Positions 50,678 through 59,500 of a stretch of DNA of 64,000 nucleotides are shown here, piece by piece (positions within the stretch are counted from its first letter, which is position 1; every line of letters begins with the position of its first letter). Origin of the DNA: DATKDP01 sp035546335 (lineage in GTDB: Bacteria > Acidobacteriota > Thermoanaerobaculia > Gp7-AA8); contig DATKDP010000002.1 of NCBI GenBank assembly GCA_035546335.1, forward strand, positions 1-64,000, given 5' to 3'. The notes beneath the pieces were generated by a model. It worked only from the letters and a program-made list of their open reading frames with translations, made no database searches and was not told where the DNA came from. Both the position numbers and the translations under genes were made by a program.

Positions 50678-51219
50678 CCGCGCACCTCCACGCCCGTCGC
50701 GTAAATGGCACCGTCGCGGATCTCCAGCTGAATTCGGGGAAGAGGGCGGCGTGGAGGCCCGGCCGTTGGTACGCCCGTCTCGAGATCGAACACGCCGTTG
50801 TGGCATGGACAATAGAGGCAGTTGTCCTTCGGGCGGGGTGTCACGGCGCAGCTCAGATGCGTGCACTTCTGTCCGTAGGCGACGAACCGCTCCTCGCCCG
50901 TTCGTACGAGGATGCAGTCGTCGTGAGCCGCGGGATAAGCGAACGTCAGCGCACTACCGATTGGAATCGTGCTCAGATCCGCGATTTTTCGAACGGGCGG
51001 CAAGCCGCGGCGTCGCCGACGCAGATTCTCGAGCACGATCCAGGCCTGACCGACCACGAAGGCGAAGCTGGTGAGCACGAGGAACTTGGTGAAGTCCCGT
51101 CGCGCCACGAGCTCGTCCTGAGGCCAGTCGATCGGGAAGTCGTTCCGCCACTGCGGTTGCTCGTGGTACGGGCGGCCATTCGGGGGAACCGAGAGCTGAT
51201 CCGGAGGCGTGTCTGTCAT
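50674..51219 (-). CDS. Rieske [2Fe-2S] protein
   Basis: A 181-residue protein with the Rieske cluster motifs CTHLSC and CPCHNG at about residues 118 and 137. An N-terminal hydrophobic helix (FLVLTSFAFVVGQAWIVL) is preceded by RRDF, which resembles a twin-arginine signal anchor. The fold faces the periplasm in bc-type complexes. It overlaps the DUF6755-like gene and is 1 bp after the ferredoxin stop, so it probably passes electrons between quinol-linked subunits and the molybdoenzyme. A separate cytochrome b of the bc1 type is absent. Confidence 0.9.
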   Translation of the reverse strand: MTDTPPDQLSVPPNGRPYHEQPQWRNDFPIDWPQDELVARRDFTKFLVLTSFAFVVGQAWIVLENLRRRRRGLPPVRKIADLSTIPIGSALTFAYPAAHDDCILVRTGEERFVAYGQKCTHLSCAVTPRPKDNCLYCPCHNGVFDLETGVPTAGPPRRPLPRIQLEIRDGAIYATGVEVRG

Positions 51220-51220
51220 C

Positions 51221-51856
51221 TCACATCTCGTCGAAAACGTTGTCGAGCATGTCTGCAGGGCTCTCGGGGTCCTCGTTCATCGCCGCGGTGACGTCGATGT
51301 GCTGGATCGCCGGGTCGCGGGGAACCATCATGTTCACTTTGGTGGTGATGACCTGGTTTCCGAACCGGAAGGTGTTCGTCGGCTTCGATTGCGGTCGCAT
51401 GCGCTCGATCTCTTCACGCGTTCCGAAATGGAGCGCACCGCTGGGGCAGACCGACGCGCACATCGGTTTCAGACCCACTGAAGTGCGGTCGTAGCACATG
51501 TCACATTTCATCATCAGCGAGAATTCGGTCTGCATCTTCGGTACGCCGAACGGGCAGGCCAGCACGCAGTTGTTGCAGGCGATGCAGCGAGGCTTGCGCG
51601 CCGTCTGCACCACGCCGTCGCCGGTCCGCTTGATCGCGTCGGCCGGGCAGACCTCCGCGCAGGTCGGCGAATCGCAGTGCATGCAGACGACGGGGACCGT
51701 CTGAACGGAGACCGGCCGCTCGACGAACTCGAGATGGATCATCGACACCCCCTTGTGCGTGTCGCATTCGCTGCATGCCGCAACGCACGACTGGCAGCCG
51801 ATGCAGCGATTCGGATCGACGAAAAACTCCATGTTGGTCGACGGGGGCATGGTCAC
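51221..51856 (-). CDS. Four-cluster [4Fe-4S] ferredoxin subunit (DmsB/NrfC-like)
   Basis: A 211-residue electron-transfer subunit with four cysteine clusters: CIGCQSCVAAC, CMHCDSPTCAEVCP, CIACNNCVLACP and CDMCYDRT...CASVCP. It has no signal peptide of its own. GTG 51856 overlaps the molybdoenzyme stop (GTGA); ATG 51850 is an alternative start. It should wire the catalytic subunit to the membrane or Rieske partner. Confidence 0.93.
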   Translation of the reverse strand: MTMPPSTNMEFFVDPNRCIGCQSCVAACSECDTHKGVSMIHLEFVERPVSVQTVPVVCMHCDSPTCAEVCPADAIKRTGDGVVQTARKPRCIACNNCVLACPFGVPKMQTEFSLMMKCDMCYDRTSVGLKPMCASVCPSGALHFGTREEIERMRPQSKPTNTFRFGNQVITTKVNMMVPRDPAIQHIDVTAAMNEDPESPADMLDNVFDEM

Positions 51857-54162
51857 GTTCTGCGCGGTGCGGCGCGGTGGGCCGCGTCGGTCGAGCCAGC
51901 GCGCTCGATGAAGGTGTCATCGGTTTTTTCGGTGATCGCCTCCTCGCCGGGAGGCTGTTGCGCCTTCTTCATGCGAACCGCGCATACCTTGTACTCGGGA
52001 ATTTTGGAGATCGGATCCTGCGCGGCGATGGTCAGCTGGTTGGCTGATTTGCGACCCGGCCAGTGATACGGAATGAAGATCGTGTCGGGCCGGATCGTCG
52101 TGACCACCTGCGCGCGGAGGGTGAGGTCGCCGCGTCGAGACTCCACGGTCGTCCAGTCGCCGTCCGCGATCCCGTACTTCGCGGCCAGCCTCGGGTGCAT
52201 CTCGATGCGAGGCTCCGGGTACTGATCCACGAGCGGTCCGATGCGGCGCGTCTGCGTGCCGGAGAGGAACTGGCTGATGACTCTGCCCGTCGTGAGAATG
52301 ATCGGGTATTCGTCATCGACGTCTTCTGCAGGCGGCCGGTATGCGGCGACATTGAACCTCGCCTTGCCGTCGGGGAAGTAGAACGGTCCGGCTCCTCGGG
52401 CGACCGGATTCCAGGAATCACTCTCGAACAGCCGCGGTGTTCCCGGATGATCCTCCGAGGGACAAGGCCAGAAGACGCCGTTGCGCGCTTCGATCTTCTC
52501 GTAGGTGATGCCGTAATAGTCGGCGACACCCCCCTTCGAGGCCACGCGCAGCTCGTCGAAGATCTCCCTCGGGCTGTCGAAGGTGAATCCGTGGGACCGG
52601 CCGAGTGCTCGAGCGATGTCCTGGATGATCCGCCAGTCCTGCCGTGCGTCTCCCGGAGGATCGACCGCCTTGTTGATCTTGATCACGCGCCCCTCCACCT
52701 GTGCGACGACGCCTTCGTCCTCTTCGTGGAGCGATCCGGGGAGCACGACGTCGGCGTGCTGCGCGGATTCGCTGAGAAAGAAATCGATGACCGTGAAGAA
52801 CTCGAGCTTCTCCAGCGCCCGGGTGACGAAGGCGTTGTCCGGAAGCGAGACTTTCGGGTTGAAGCAGATGGAGAGCAGCCCTTTGATCTCGCCGGCGTCG
52901 ATCTTGCGCATCATCTCGTAGCAGTCGACGCCTGCCTGTGGAATGTGTTCCGGCTCGATGCCCCACACGCTGGCGATGTATGCGCGGTGCTCGGGATTGC
53001 CGATGTCTCTCCAGCCCGGGAGCTGATCCGCTTTCTGTCCGTGCTCGCGTCCCCCCTGCCCGTTGCCCTGGCCGACGACCGTTCCGTATCCGCAAAAGGG
53101 GCGGCCGATGCGGCCCGACGCGAGGACGATGTTGATCGTGCCGAGACAGTTCTCGACCCCGTGCGTGTGATGCTCGATCCCACGCGCATGCATGAGAAAG
53201 CTGGTGCGCGCCTTTCCCCACAGCTCGGCGGCCTGGCGGATCGATTTCTCGGCGACCCCCGTGACCTCCGCCGTCCGCTTCGGCGTCCACTGCTTCACCT
53301 CGCTGGCGACCGCGTCGAACCCGGCCGTGTGCTTCTCGATGAAGTCGTGATCGAGCCAGTCGTTCTCGATCATCAGGTGCAGAATGCCGTTGAAGAGCGC
53401 GACGTCGCGGCCGGGCTTGACGGGAAGAAAGACATCGGCTGTTCGTGCGATCGGCGTGATCCGCGGATCGACGACGATGAGCTTGCCGCCGTTCTCTCTC
53501 GCCTGCCAGACGTAATTCGTGGTGATCGGCGAACACTCGGCGGTGTTCGAGCCGGCGATGAGCACCACTTCGGCCTCGAGAATGTCGTCCCACGGATTCG
53601 CGCTTCGATCGATGCCGAACGCTTTTTTGTTCGCCGCGCCGGCGCTGACCATGCAGAGGCGGCCGTTGTAGTCGATGTACTTCGTGCCGAGGCAGACACG
53701 CGCAAACTTCCCCATCAGGTACGTCTTCTCGGTTGTGAGACTGGCGCCGCTCAGCACGCCGAAAGCGTCCTTCCCCCAGGTCGACTGAATGCGATCAATC
53801 TCTGCGGCGACCCGGGTGATCGCCGCGTCGTAGGGGAGCGCCTCGAAGCCGCTCGCGGAATCGGGATTGCGCTGCAGAGCGGTCAGCAGCCGGTCGGGAT
53901 GGGCTCCCTGCAGATAGCGCTTCACCCCCTTCGGGCAGAGCATGCCTTTGTTGAACGGAAAGTCGTAACGAGGCTCGAATCCGATGACGATGTTGTCCTT
54001 GACCTCGAGCCGGATTCCGCACTGCTGACCGCAGAAGCAGCAATGCGTGTCGACGAGCCTGTCCGGCTCGACGGCCGTATCGAGACTCGCCCCCTCCATC
54101 CGATTCAGGTGGGGGCCGTAGACGTCGATGAGAAGAGCCTCTTCTTTGGGAAGTGTCGCCAT
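51853..54162 (-). CDS. Molybdopterin oxidoreductase, NapA/NasA/FdhF-like catalytic subunit
   Basis: A 769-residue bis-MGD enzyme. The N-terminal [4Fe-4S] site has Cys41, Cys44, Cys48 and Cys76 (C-x2-C-x3-C-x27-C). GRLCMVSAGAANKKAFG resembles the RLCMSSA/RHCMASA motif of NasA and NapA; Cys170 would be the molybdenum ligand. The C-terminal cofactor-binding domain has LTTGRVISQFLSGTQTRR. There is no Tat signal, so it is probably cytoplasmic. The likely reaction is nitrate reduction, but formate dehydrogenase or another substrate cannot be excluded. It lies 2 bp after the membrane subunit's stop. Confidence 0.85.
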   Translation of the reverse strand: MATLPKEEALLIDVYGPHLNRMEGASLDTAVEPDRLVDTHCCFCGQQCGIRLEVKDNIVIGFEPRYDFPFNKGMLCPKGVKRYLQGAHPDRLLTALQRNPDSASGFEALPYDAAITRVAAEIDRIQSTWGKDAFGVLSGASLTTEKTYLMGKFARVCLGTKYIDYNGRLCMVSAGAANKKAFGIDRSANPWDDILEAEVVLIAGSNTAECSPITTNYVWQARENGGKLIVVDPRITPIARTADVFLPVKPGRDVALFNGILHLMIENDWLDHDFIEKHTAGFDAVASEVKQWTPKRTAEVTGVAEKSIRQAAELWGKARTSFLMHARGIEHHTHGVENCLGTINIVLASGRIGRPFCGYGTVVGQGNGQGGREHGQKADQLPGWRDIGNPEHRAYIASVWGIEPEHIPQAGVDCYEMMRKIDAGEIKGLLSICFNPKVSLPDNAFVTRALEKLEFFTVIDFFLSESAQHADVVLPGSLHEEDEGVVAQVEGRVIKINKAVDPPGDARQDWRIIQDIARALGRSHGFTFDSPREIFDELRVASKGGVADYYGITYEKIEARNGVFWPCPSEDHPGTPRLFESDSWNPVARGAGPFYFPDGKARFNVAAYRPPAEDVDDEYPIILTTGRVISQFLSGTQTRRIGPLVDQYPEPRIEMHPRLAAKYGIADGDWTTVESRRGDLTLRAQVVTTIRPDTIFIPYHWPGRKSANQLTIAAQDPISKIPEYKVCAVRMKKAQQPPGEEAITEKTDDTFIERAGSTDAAHRAAPRRT

Positions 54163-54164
54163 CG

Positions 54165-55247
54165 TCAGGATGTCCTCGTCCTTCCACGCCACAGCTCGCC
54201 CTGCGCCAGCGCGAGTATTCTTCGCCGGCATGAAGGGCAGATATGTTGGTAGTGATCGGCTCCGGCGGACTCGATCTCGTACCGATACCCGAGCTCGCGC
54301 TCGACGTCGATGAGGTCGTTGATCTGGAGCAGGGGAGCGAAGTCGCGGCCGCAACGCCGGCATGCCGCCATTCCCTCGCGAGCTCCAACGTCCTTGTAGA
54401 AGCTGACGCCGAGTTGTGCGGGCCGCTGGAAGATGTGAAAGAACTTTCCGAACGGGAGCCACAACAGTGTGAAGATGACGGTGACGGCATGCAGCAGGGC
54501 GAGGAAGTCGTATCCGTAGCCTTTCATCCAGGTATAGCTCGCCGTCAGAAGCAGGCCGCTCACGCTGATGGCGAACAGGAGAATCAGCGGCATGAAGTCT
54601 TCGCCGAATCGCTGCGTCGCCGCCGCGCCGTGCTCGCGCATTCTGCGGCGCATGGCGAGCATCACGCCTGCGATCACCAGGAACGAGGACCAGACCAGTC
54701 CGTGAAAAATCAGGAACGCGGTGAGGGAGTGAATTCGGAACGAATTCGTGGCAAAGCCGAAGACGTACGTCCGGTAGCTCTCCAGATCGCCCGGAACCGT
54801 TTCGAAGTGAATCCATCCGAAGACGAGGGGAAAGGTGATCGCGAAAGCGAGAATGCAGCCCCACATGATGAGCGCGTGCGCCACTCCCCGCGTGCGATTC
54901 CGCGTGAAGATGAATCGGTTCAGGGCGAAATCGCTGATCACCCGACGGAACAAGTTTCCGATGTTGCGCGTCAGGTACCGCGGCGCGAAGAACACCTGCC
55001 AGCCTCGGATCCAGTACTTGCGGGTGGGAGGCCGCTGAAGCCACATCGCGTAGCGGTAGGTGATGGCAAACGTGGCGAACAGGGTTGCGAAGGTATACCC
55101 GACGAGCGCCGCATCGAAGTGCGCGAGGTTCCTCGACCCGAATACGATCAAGACCCCGAGGATCGCCGTGAAGAGAAGACCCCACGACAACGCTGTCCAT
55201 CGTTCTCGCCCAACGCGACCGAAACTCAGCATCGTAGCGAACTTCAT
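54165..55247 (-). CDS. NarI/HdrE-like b-type cytochrome membrane subunit with C-terminal zinc ribbon
   Basis: A 360-residue membrane protein with six or so helices. RGVAHALIMWGCILAFAIT, SLTAFLIFHGLVW and DFLALLHAVTVIFTLLWLPF, followed by GKFFHIFQRP, carry histidines spaced as haem b ligands in the NarI/DsrM/HdrE family. The last 80 residues are soluble, with CRRCGRDF and CPSCRRR, a four-cysteine zinc-ribbon or rubredoxin-like site. It starts the operon and probably exchanges electrons with the quinone pool. The start at ATG 55247 is my choice; 55232 is an alternative. Confidence 0.75.
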   Translation of the reverse strand: MKFATMLSFGRVGRERWTALSWGLLFTAILGVLIVFGSRNLAHFDAALVGYTFATLFATFAITYRYAMWLQRPPTRKYWIRGWQVFFAPRYLTRNIGNLFRRVISDFALNRFIFTRNRTRGVAHALIMWGCILAFAITFPLVFGWIHFETVPGDLESYRTYVFGFATNSFRIHSLTAFLIFHGLVWSSFLVIAGVMLAMRRRMREHGAAATQRFGEDFMPLILLFAISVSGLLLTASYTWMKGYGYDFLALLHAVTVIFTLLWLPFGKFFHIFQRPAQLGVSFYKDVGAREGMAACRRCGRDFAPLLQINDLIDVERELGYRYEIESAGADHYQHICPSCRRRILALAQGELWRGRTRTS

Positions 55248-55317
55248 AGCAGAATCCGCAACCGGGCAACATGATATCAATCATGCGGTGGTGAATCGAC
55301 GGGTGCGGTTGACCTCT

Positions 55318-55412
55318 GCCGGTGGTGGCGCTGCGCGCTCACCACCGGCTGGACTCCCATCATCCCTTCGGGATGGCGGACCCGTGGAACTGTGCCGGCC
55401 GCCTTCGCGGCC
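55318..55412. repeat. Family D repeat, full copy
   Basis: Hairpin 1 CCGGTGGTGGCG...CACCACCGG, hairpin 2 CATCCCTTCGGGATG, and GTGCCGGCCGCCTTCGCGGCC. It lies between the respiratory operon and the small membrane protein gene, both on the minus strand. Confidence 0.85.
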
Positions 55413-55424
55413 AACTGCCCGATA

Positions 55425-55643
55425 CTAACGACGCTTCGGCACGACGAGCAGGAGTGCGCCGGCGGCAATCGCGGCAATGCCCGCCCAGAGGGGGATGTTG
55501 ACCGTCCGCTTTTCTTTGACCGAGAAGTCGAAGGGACCGAGGTTGACCTCGTGCGTCGCCTTCGTGTAGGTGAACTTCCCGTAGAGGATGCCGGCGATGC
55601 CGGCGATGATCAGGATGATGGCCACGATTTTGAGCGCGCTCAT
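55425..55643 (-). CDS. Small two-helix membrane protein (DUF3185-like)
   Basis: A 72-residue protein with hydrophobic helices IVAIILIIAGIAGILYG and PLWAGIAAIAAGALLLVVP. The loop FTYTKATHEVNLGPFDFSVKE lies between them. Such short proteins are common in this region of diverse Proteobacteria and Acidobacteria and have unknown function. Confidence 0.7.
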   Translation of the reverse strand: MSALKIVAIILIIAGIAGILYGKFTYTKATHEVNLGPFDFSVKEKRTVNIPLWAGIAAIAAGALLLVVPKRR

Positions 55644-55756
55644 GACACCAACCTCCGGCTGGATCGCCGGCTGATCGCATCGATCACTACGAAGCAGAGC
55701 AGTTCCATGCAGTCCGTTCTTCTTTCACCTTCATCGCAGTATCTGATGAACGAGAA

Positions 55757-56143
55757 TCATCGGCGGCCTTTTCGCGGCTCAGCCGGTCTGCGTCGAAGTT
55801 CCTCCCCTTTCTGGGGGGATGTCGTCGTCTCTGCAGCATGTTCCGTGAGCTGCACGAGGTTGTCGATGATCGTCGCCACACGAGCCAGAAACTCGGGCCT
55901 GATCGTTGCGAGACGGTCGATGAGCGGTTTCAGGTGGCCGATGTTCCCTATGTCGTTCGGAAGAAGATTGCCCGGCTTCTCGCCGAGGGCCTCGCTGATG
56001 CTGACGAAGTCCTCGAGGTACAGCCCGCGCTGACTGGCCTCCAGCCTGGCGAGCTGCGCGGGGGACATGCCGACGGTTCTGGCGACGTCGGCCTGGCTCC
56101 GAGACTTTGATTTGCGGAGCTGCCGGAGGATTCGCCCGTACAT
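55757..56143 (-). CDS. XRE-family helix-turn-helix regulator
   Basis: A 128-residue protein. The N-terminal Cro/C1-type HTH (residues about 5-60) has LRKSKSRSQADVARTVGMSPAQLARLE; a helical tail follows (LATIRPEFLARVATIIDNLV). The frame is open upstream, but ATG 56143 (MYGRILRQLRK) puts the HTH at the N-terminus. It is divergent from the 1,301-residue sensor kinase, sharing a 370-bp intergenic region, so it may regulate that gene. Confidence 0.82.
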   Translation of the reverse strand: MYGRILRQLRKSKSRSQADVARTVGMSPAQLARLEASQRGLYLEDFVSISEALGEKPGNLLPNDIGNIGHLKPLIDRLATIRPEFLARVATIIDNLVQLTEHAAETTTSPQKGEELRRRPAEPRKGRR

Positions 56144-56513
56144 GCTAGCGGGCGATGCACGCGGCTTGCCAGACAGGCAACATTTGCCATGACGATTTCC
56201 CAAACGGATAGTCGAGTGCGGCTGCCGCCGCGGAGAGGGAAGGGGATCCGTCGGAAAAATCAGGAACTGACCGATGGTGGCGCGCCGATGCTTGTCAACA
56301 CAGCGGGCCGTTATTGCCGATAAGGTAACTTTTGTCTGATTCGTTGCCAAAAACGAAATTAGAGGATATACTGGACTCGTGATCTCAGTACACGCCTGAT
56401 CAAGCAGGTCGCGACTCAAGCGCGCATGAGACGGCTGCCAATCCGGCAAATGCTGTGCGCGTCCCGCCACTTCCTCCATCCTCAGACGGGTATTCCAGGA
56501 AGGATGTGCGTCG
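56144..56513. other. Divergent intergenic region, AT-richer than its surroundings
   Basis: This 370-bp stretch separates the XRE and sensor-kinase genes. It contains the promoter at 56344-56372 in an AT-richer patch. No gene is seen. Confidence 0.6.
56344..56372 (+). promoter_or_regulatory. Sigma70-type promoter for the CheB/CheR-sensor kinase
   Basis: TTGCCA (56344-56349), a 17-bp spacer, TATACT (56367-56372). The leader to the ATG at 56514 would be about 135 nt. Confidence 0.7.
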
Positions 56514-59500
56514 ATGGCAACCCGTACCACCTCGCGGCACTCCGCCATCCAAGCGGAGGTGTCTAAGACCACATCCGCCCATGCGCGCGACGACGCTGAC
56601 AACGCCGGCGAGCGAATCATGTCACAACGCAGCGCAGCCGCTGTCCGTGTCGTGGGAATCGGTGCATCGGCGGGAGGTCTCGACGCATTCCTCGATCTCG
56701 TCGGCGCCATTCCGGCCGACACGGGACTGGCCTTCGTGCTGATCCAGCACCTCGATCCGCGCCACGACAGCATGCTCGGCGAGATCCTCGCCGGGGCCGC
56801 GTCGATTCCCGTGCAGGAAGTGGCGGACGGGATGCGCATCGAGCGCGATCGGGTCTACGTGATTCCGCCCGATACGCAGATGACCATGGATGGCGATGTC
56901 CTGCGGCTGATCCCGCGAACGCCGAAGGCGCCGCATCGTCCGCTGGACACGTTCTTCTCCTCGTTGGCGAAGGACCGGAAACGCTTCGCGATCGGCGTAG
57001 TACTCTCCGGCAACGACGCGGACGGAGCTCTCGGCCTGCAGGCGATTCGCGACGCCGGAGGAATTACCTTCGCTCAGAATCCGGAAAGTGCGAAGTTCGA
57101 CGTGATGCCGCGGGCAGCAGCCGTCGCCGCGGACTTCGTGCTGCCGCCCGCCGGAATCGCCGAGCGGCTGGTGAGCATCGCCCGGCGCGGCGGCTCGGAA
57201 GAAAGCAAACAGTCGCGGCATCAGAATGCGGACGAGCTCGACCGCATTCTCGAACTGCTGCACGCGCGGCATCCGACCGACTTCAGCCATTTCAAACGAG
57301 CAAGCGTCGAGCGGCGCATCCTGAGGCGTGTTCTTCTGGGGGGCCACGAAAACGTCAGCGGGTACGCCGACGCTCTCGAGAAAGACGACGACGCAGTCGA
57401 GACGCTCTACCACGATCTTCTGATCGGCGTGACTTCGTTCTTCCGCGAGCCGGGGCGCTTCGAGGCACTGAAGAGGGTCGCCTTTCCCGCGATCCTCGAG
57501 AACCGCGGACCCGACGACAGCATCCGGATCTGGGTCGCGGGCTGCTCGACGGGCGAGGAGGTGTACTCGCTGGGCATCACGCTGCTGGAGTTTCTCGACG
57601 GCCGTGCCGATGCGCCGCGAATCGTCATCTACGGGACCGACATCAACGAGAAATCGCTGAAGAAGGCGCGGACCGCGGTGTACTCGGAGCGTGCGGTGAG
57701 CGGCGTGTCGCAACGACGCCTGGCGGAGTTCTTCACGCCCGTTCCGGGGGGGTACAAGATCGCGACGGCTCTTCGCGAGCTGTGCGTCTTCGCCGCGCAC
57801 GATCTGACACGAGATCCTCCCTACTCGCGGATCGATCTGGTGACCTGTTGCAACGTCCTGATCTACTTCGATCCGGAGCTGCAGAAGAGAGCGGTCGCGA
57901 TGCTGCAGTACGCGATTGCCCAGGGGGGATTCCTGATGCTCGGAAGCTCGGAGGGTCTCCGCGGCACGACGAATCAGCTGACCCCCGTTTCGGCCAAGCC
58001 GCTGATCTATCGCAAGCTCCAGGTGCCGGCGGCGCTGGCCCCCTTCGACGTTGAGCGCCCACCTCGGTCGAGCGTTACCGCAGCCGCTCCTCTCCAGCAC
58101 CGCATCGCGGGCGGAGCTCACGTCGATCGAAACAACGAGGACGACGCCTTCCTCGCCTTCCATCTCGCTCCGTGCGGGGTGCTCGTGGACGGACAGATGG
58201 AGATCACGCGTATCCGTGGTGACGTGTCTCCTTTCATCGCGCTCGAACCGGGAGACGCGTCACTCGATCTGTTCAGCCTGGTGCGGCATCACGAGATGCT
58301 CGCGGTGCTGCGAGGCGCAGTCCGCCGTGCGTTCCGCGAGCAGATCACCGTGACCAGGGAGAACATTCTGGTGATGGACGGCGACGCTCGCCGCACCGTC
58401 GGGTTCGATGTGATTCCGTACGGGACTCCTCCCCCGGGACACGAGCGTTGCTGGATCGTGTTCCGCAGCAGCCTGGTTTCGGCGAATCGCAAGGCCGGGC
58501 GGCCGGGCGTTCAGGCGGAGATCGACGGGCTTCGGCAGGCACTGGCCTCGGCCATCGATGATCGCGAGCTTCTCGCCGAGGAGGCTTCCGCCACGGCCGA
58601 GGAAGCACAGTCGAGCGATGAAGAGCTGCGCAGCACAAACGAAGAGCTGGAGACGGCGAAAGAGGAGCTCCAGTCGGCGAACGAAGAACTGAGCACGCTC
58701 AACGACGAGCTCCGGGCGCGCAACACGGCGCTGGTGAAGCTGAACGACGACATCGAGAATCTCCTGGGCGCCGTGGAGATCCCGATTCTCTTCGTCGGAA
58801 CCGATCTGACCGTGCGCCGGTTCAACACCACCGCAGGGCTGCTGTTGAACCTGCGCGCCGGCGCGATCGGCCGGCCTCTCCACGAGGCGAAGTCGGTGCT
58901 CGACGTTTCCAATCTGGGGAAGCTCGTCGGAGCGGTCATCGAGACAGCCATGGCCGCGGACGTCGAGGTGCAGGATGCGATCGGCGACTGGCGGCTGCTG
59001 CGCATTCGCGCGTACCGCACAGCCGACGGAAGGATTGACGGTGCCATCGTGGCCGTCCTCGACATCAATGTTCTGAAGCGAAGCGTCCTGGTCGCTGAAG
59101 AAGCGGCGTGTGCCGCCGACATGCTCTCCCAGGCGAGCGTTCTGCTTGCGTCATCGCTCGACTACGAAACGACGCTCGAGTCGCTCACACGCCTCTCCAC
59201 GGCGGCGTTCGCCGACTGGTGCGCCGTGGATCTGGTCAACGAAGATGGCTCGATTCGCCACCTCACCGTCTCGCACGCCAACCCCGTGCTGCGCGACCTC
59301 GCGCTGCAGTTCCAGGAAGTCGCCTTCAGCGAGCCGGAGCGCGCGCCGGGCGCGCCGCAGGCGCTCCTGCAGCGCAAGTCGGTGCTGCTCACCGACATCG
59401 CCGACTCACATTTGTCCGGCGTGCAGCCTGAGGCGAAGATCATGCAGCTCATCGGCGCGCTCGGCGTACGCTCGCTCATCAGCGTGCCGCTGATCGTCCG

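Noticed and set aside
54163..55284. N-terminal extension of the molybdoenzyme reading frame by about 370 codons
   Set aside because: It lies antiparallel in frame over the NarI-like gene on the same strand, shows no family motif, and the [4Fe-4S] domain starts naturally at MATLPKEE (54162).
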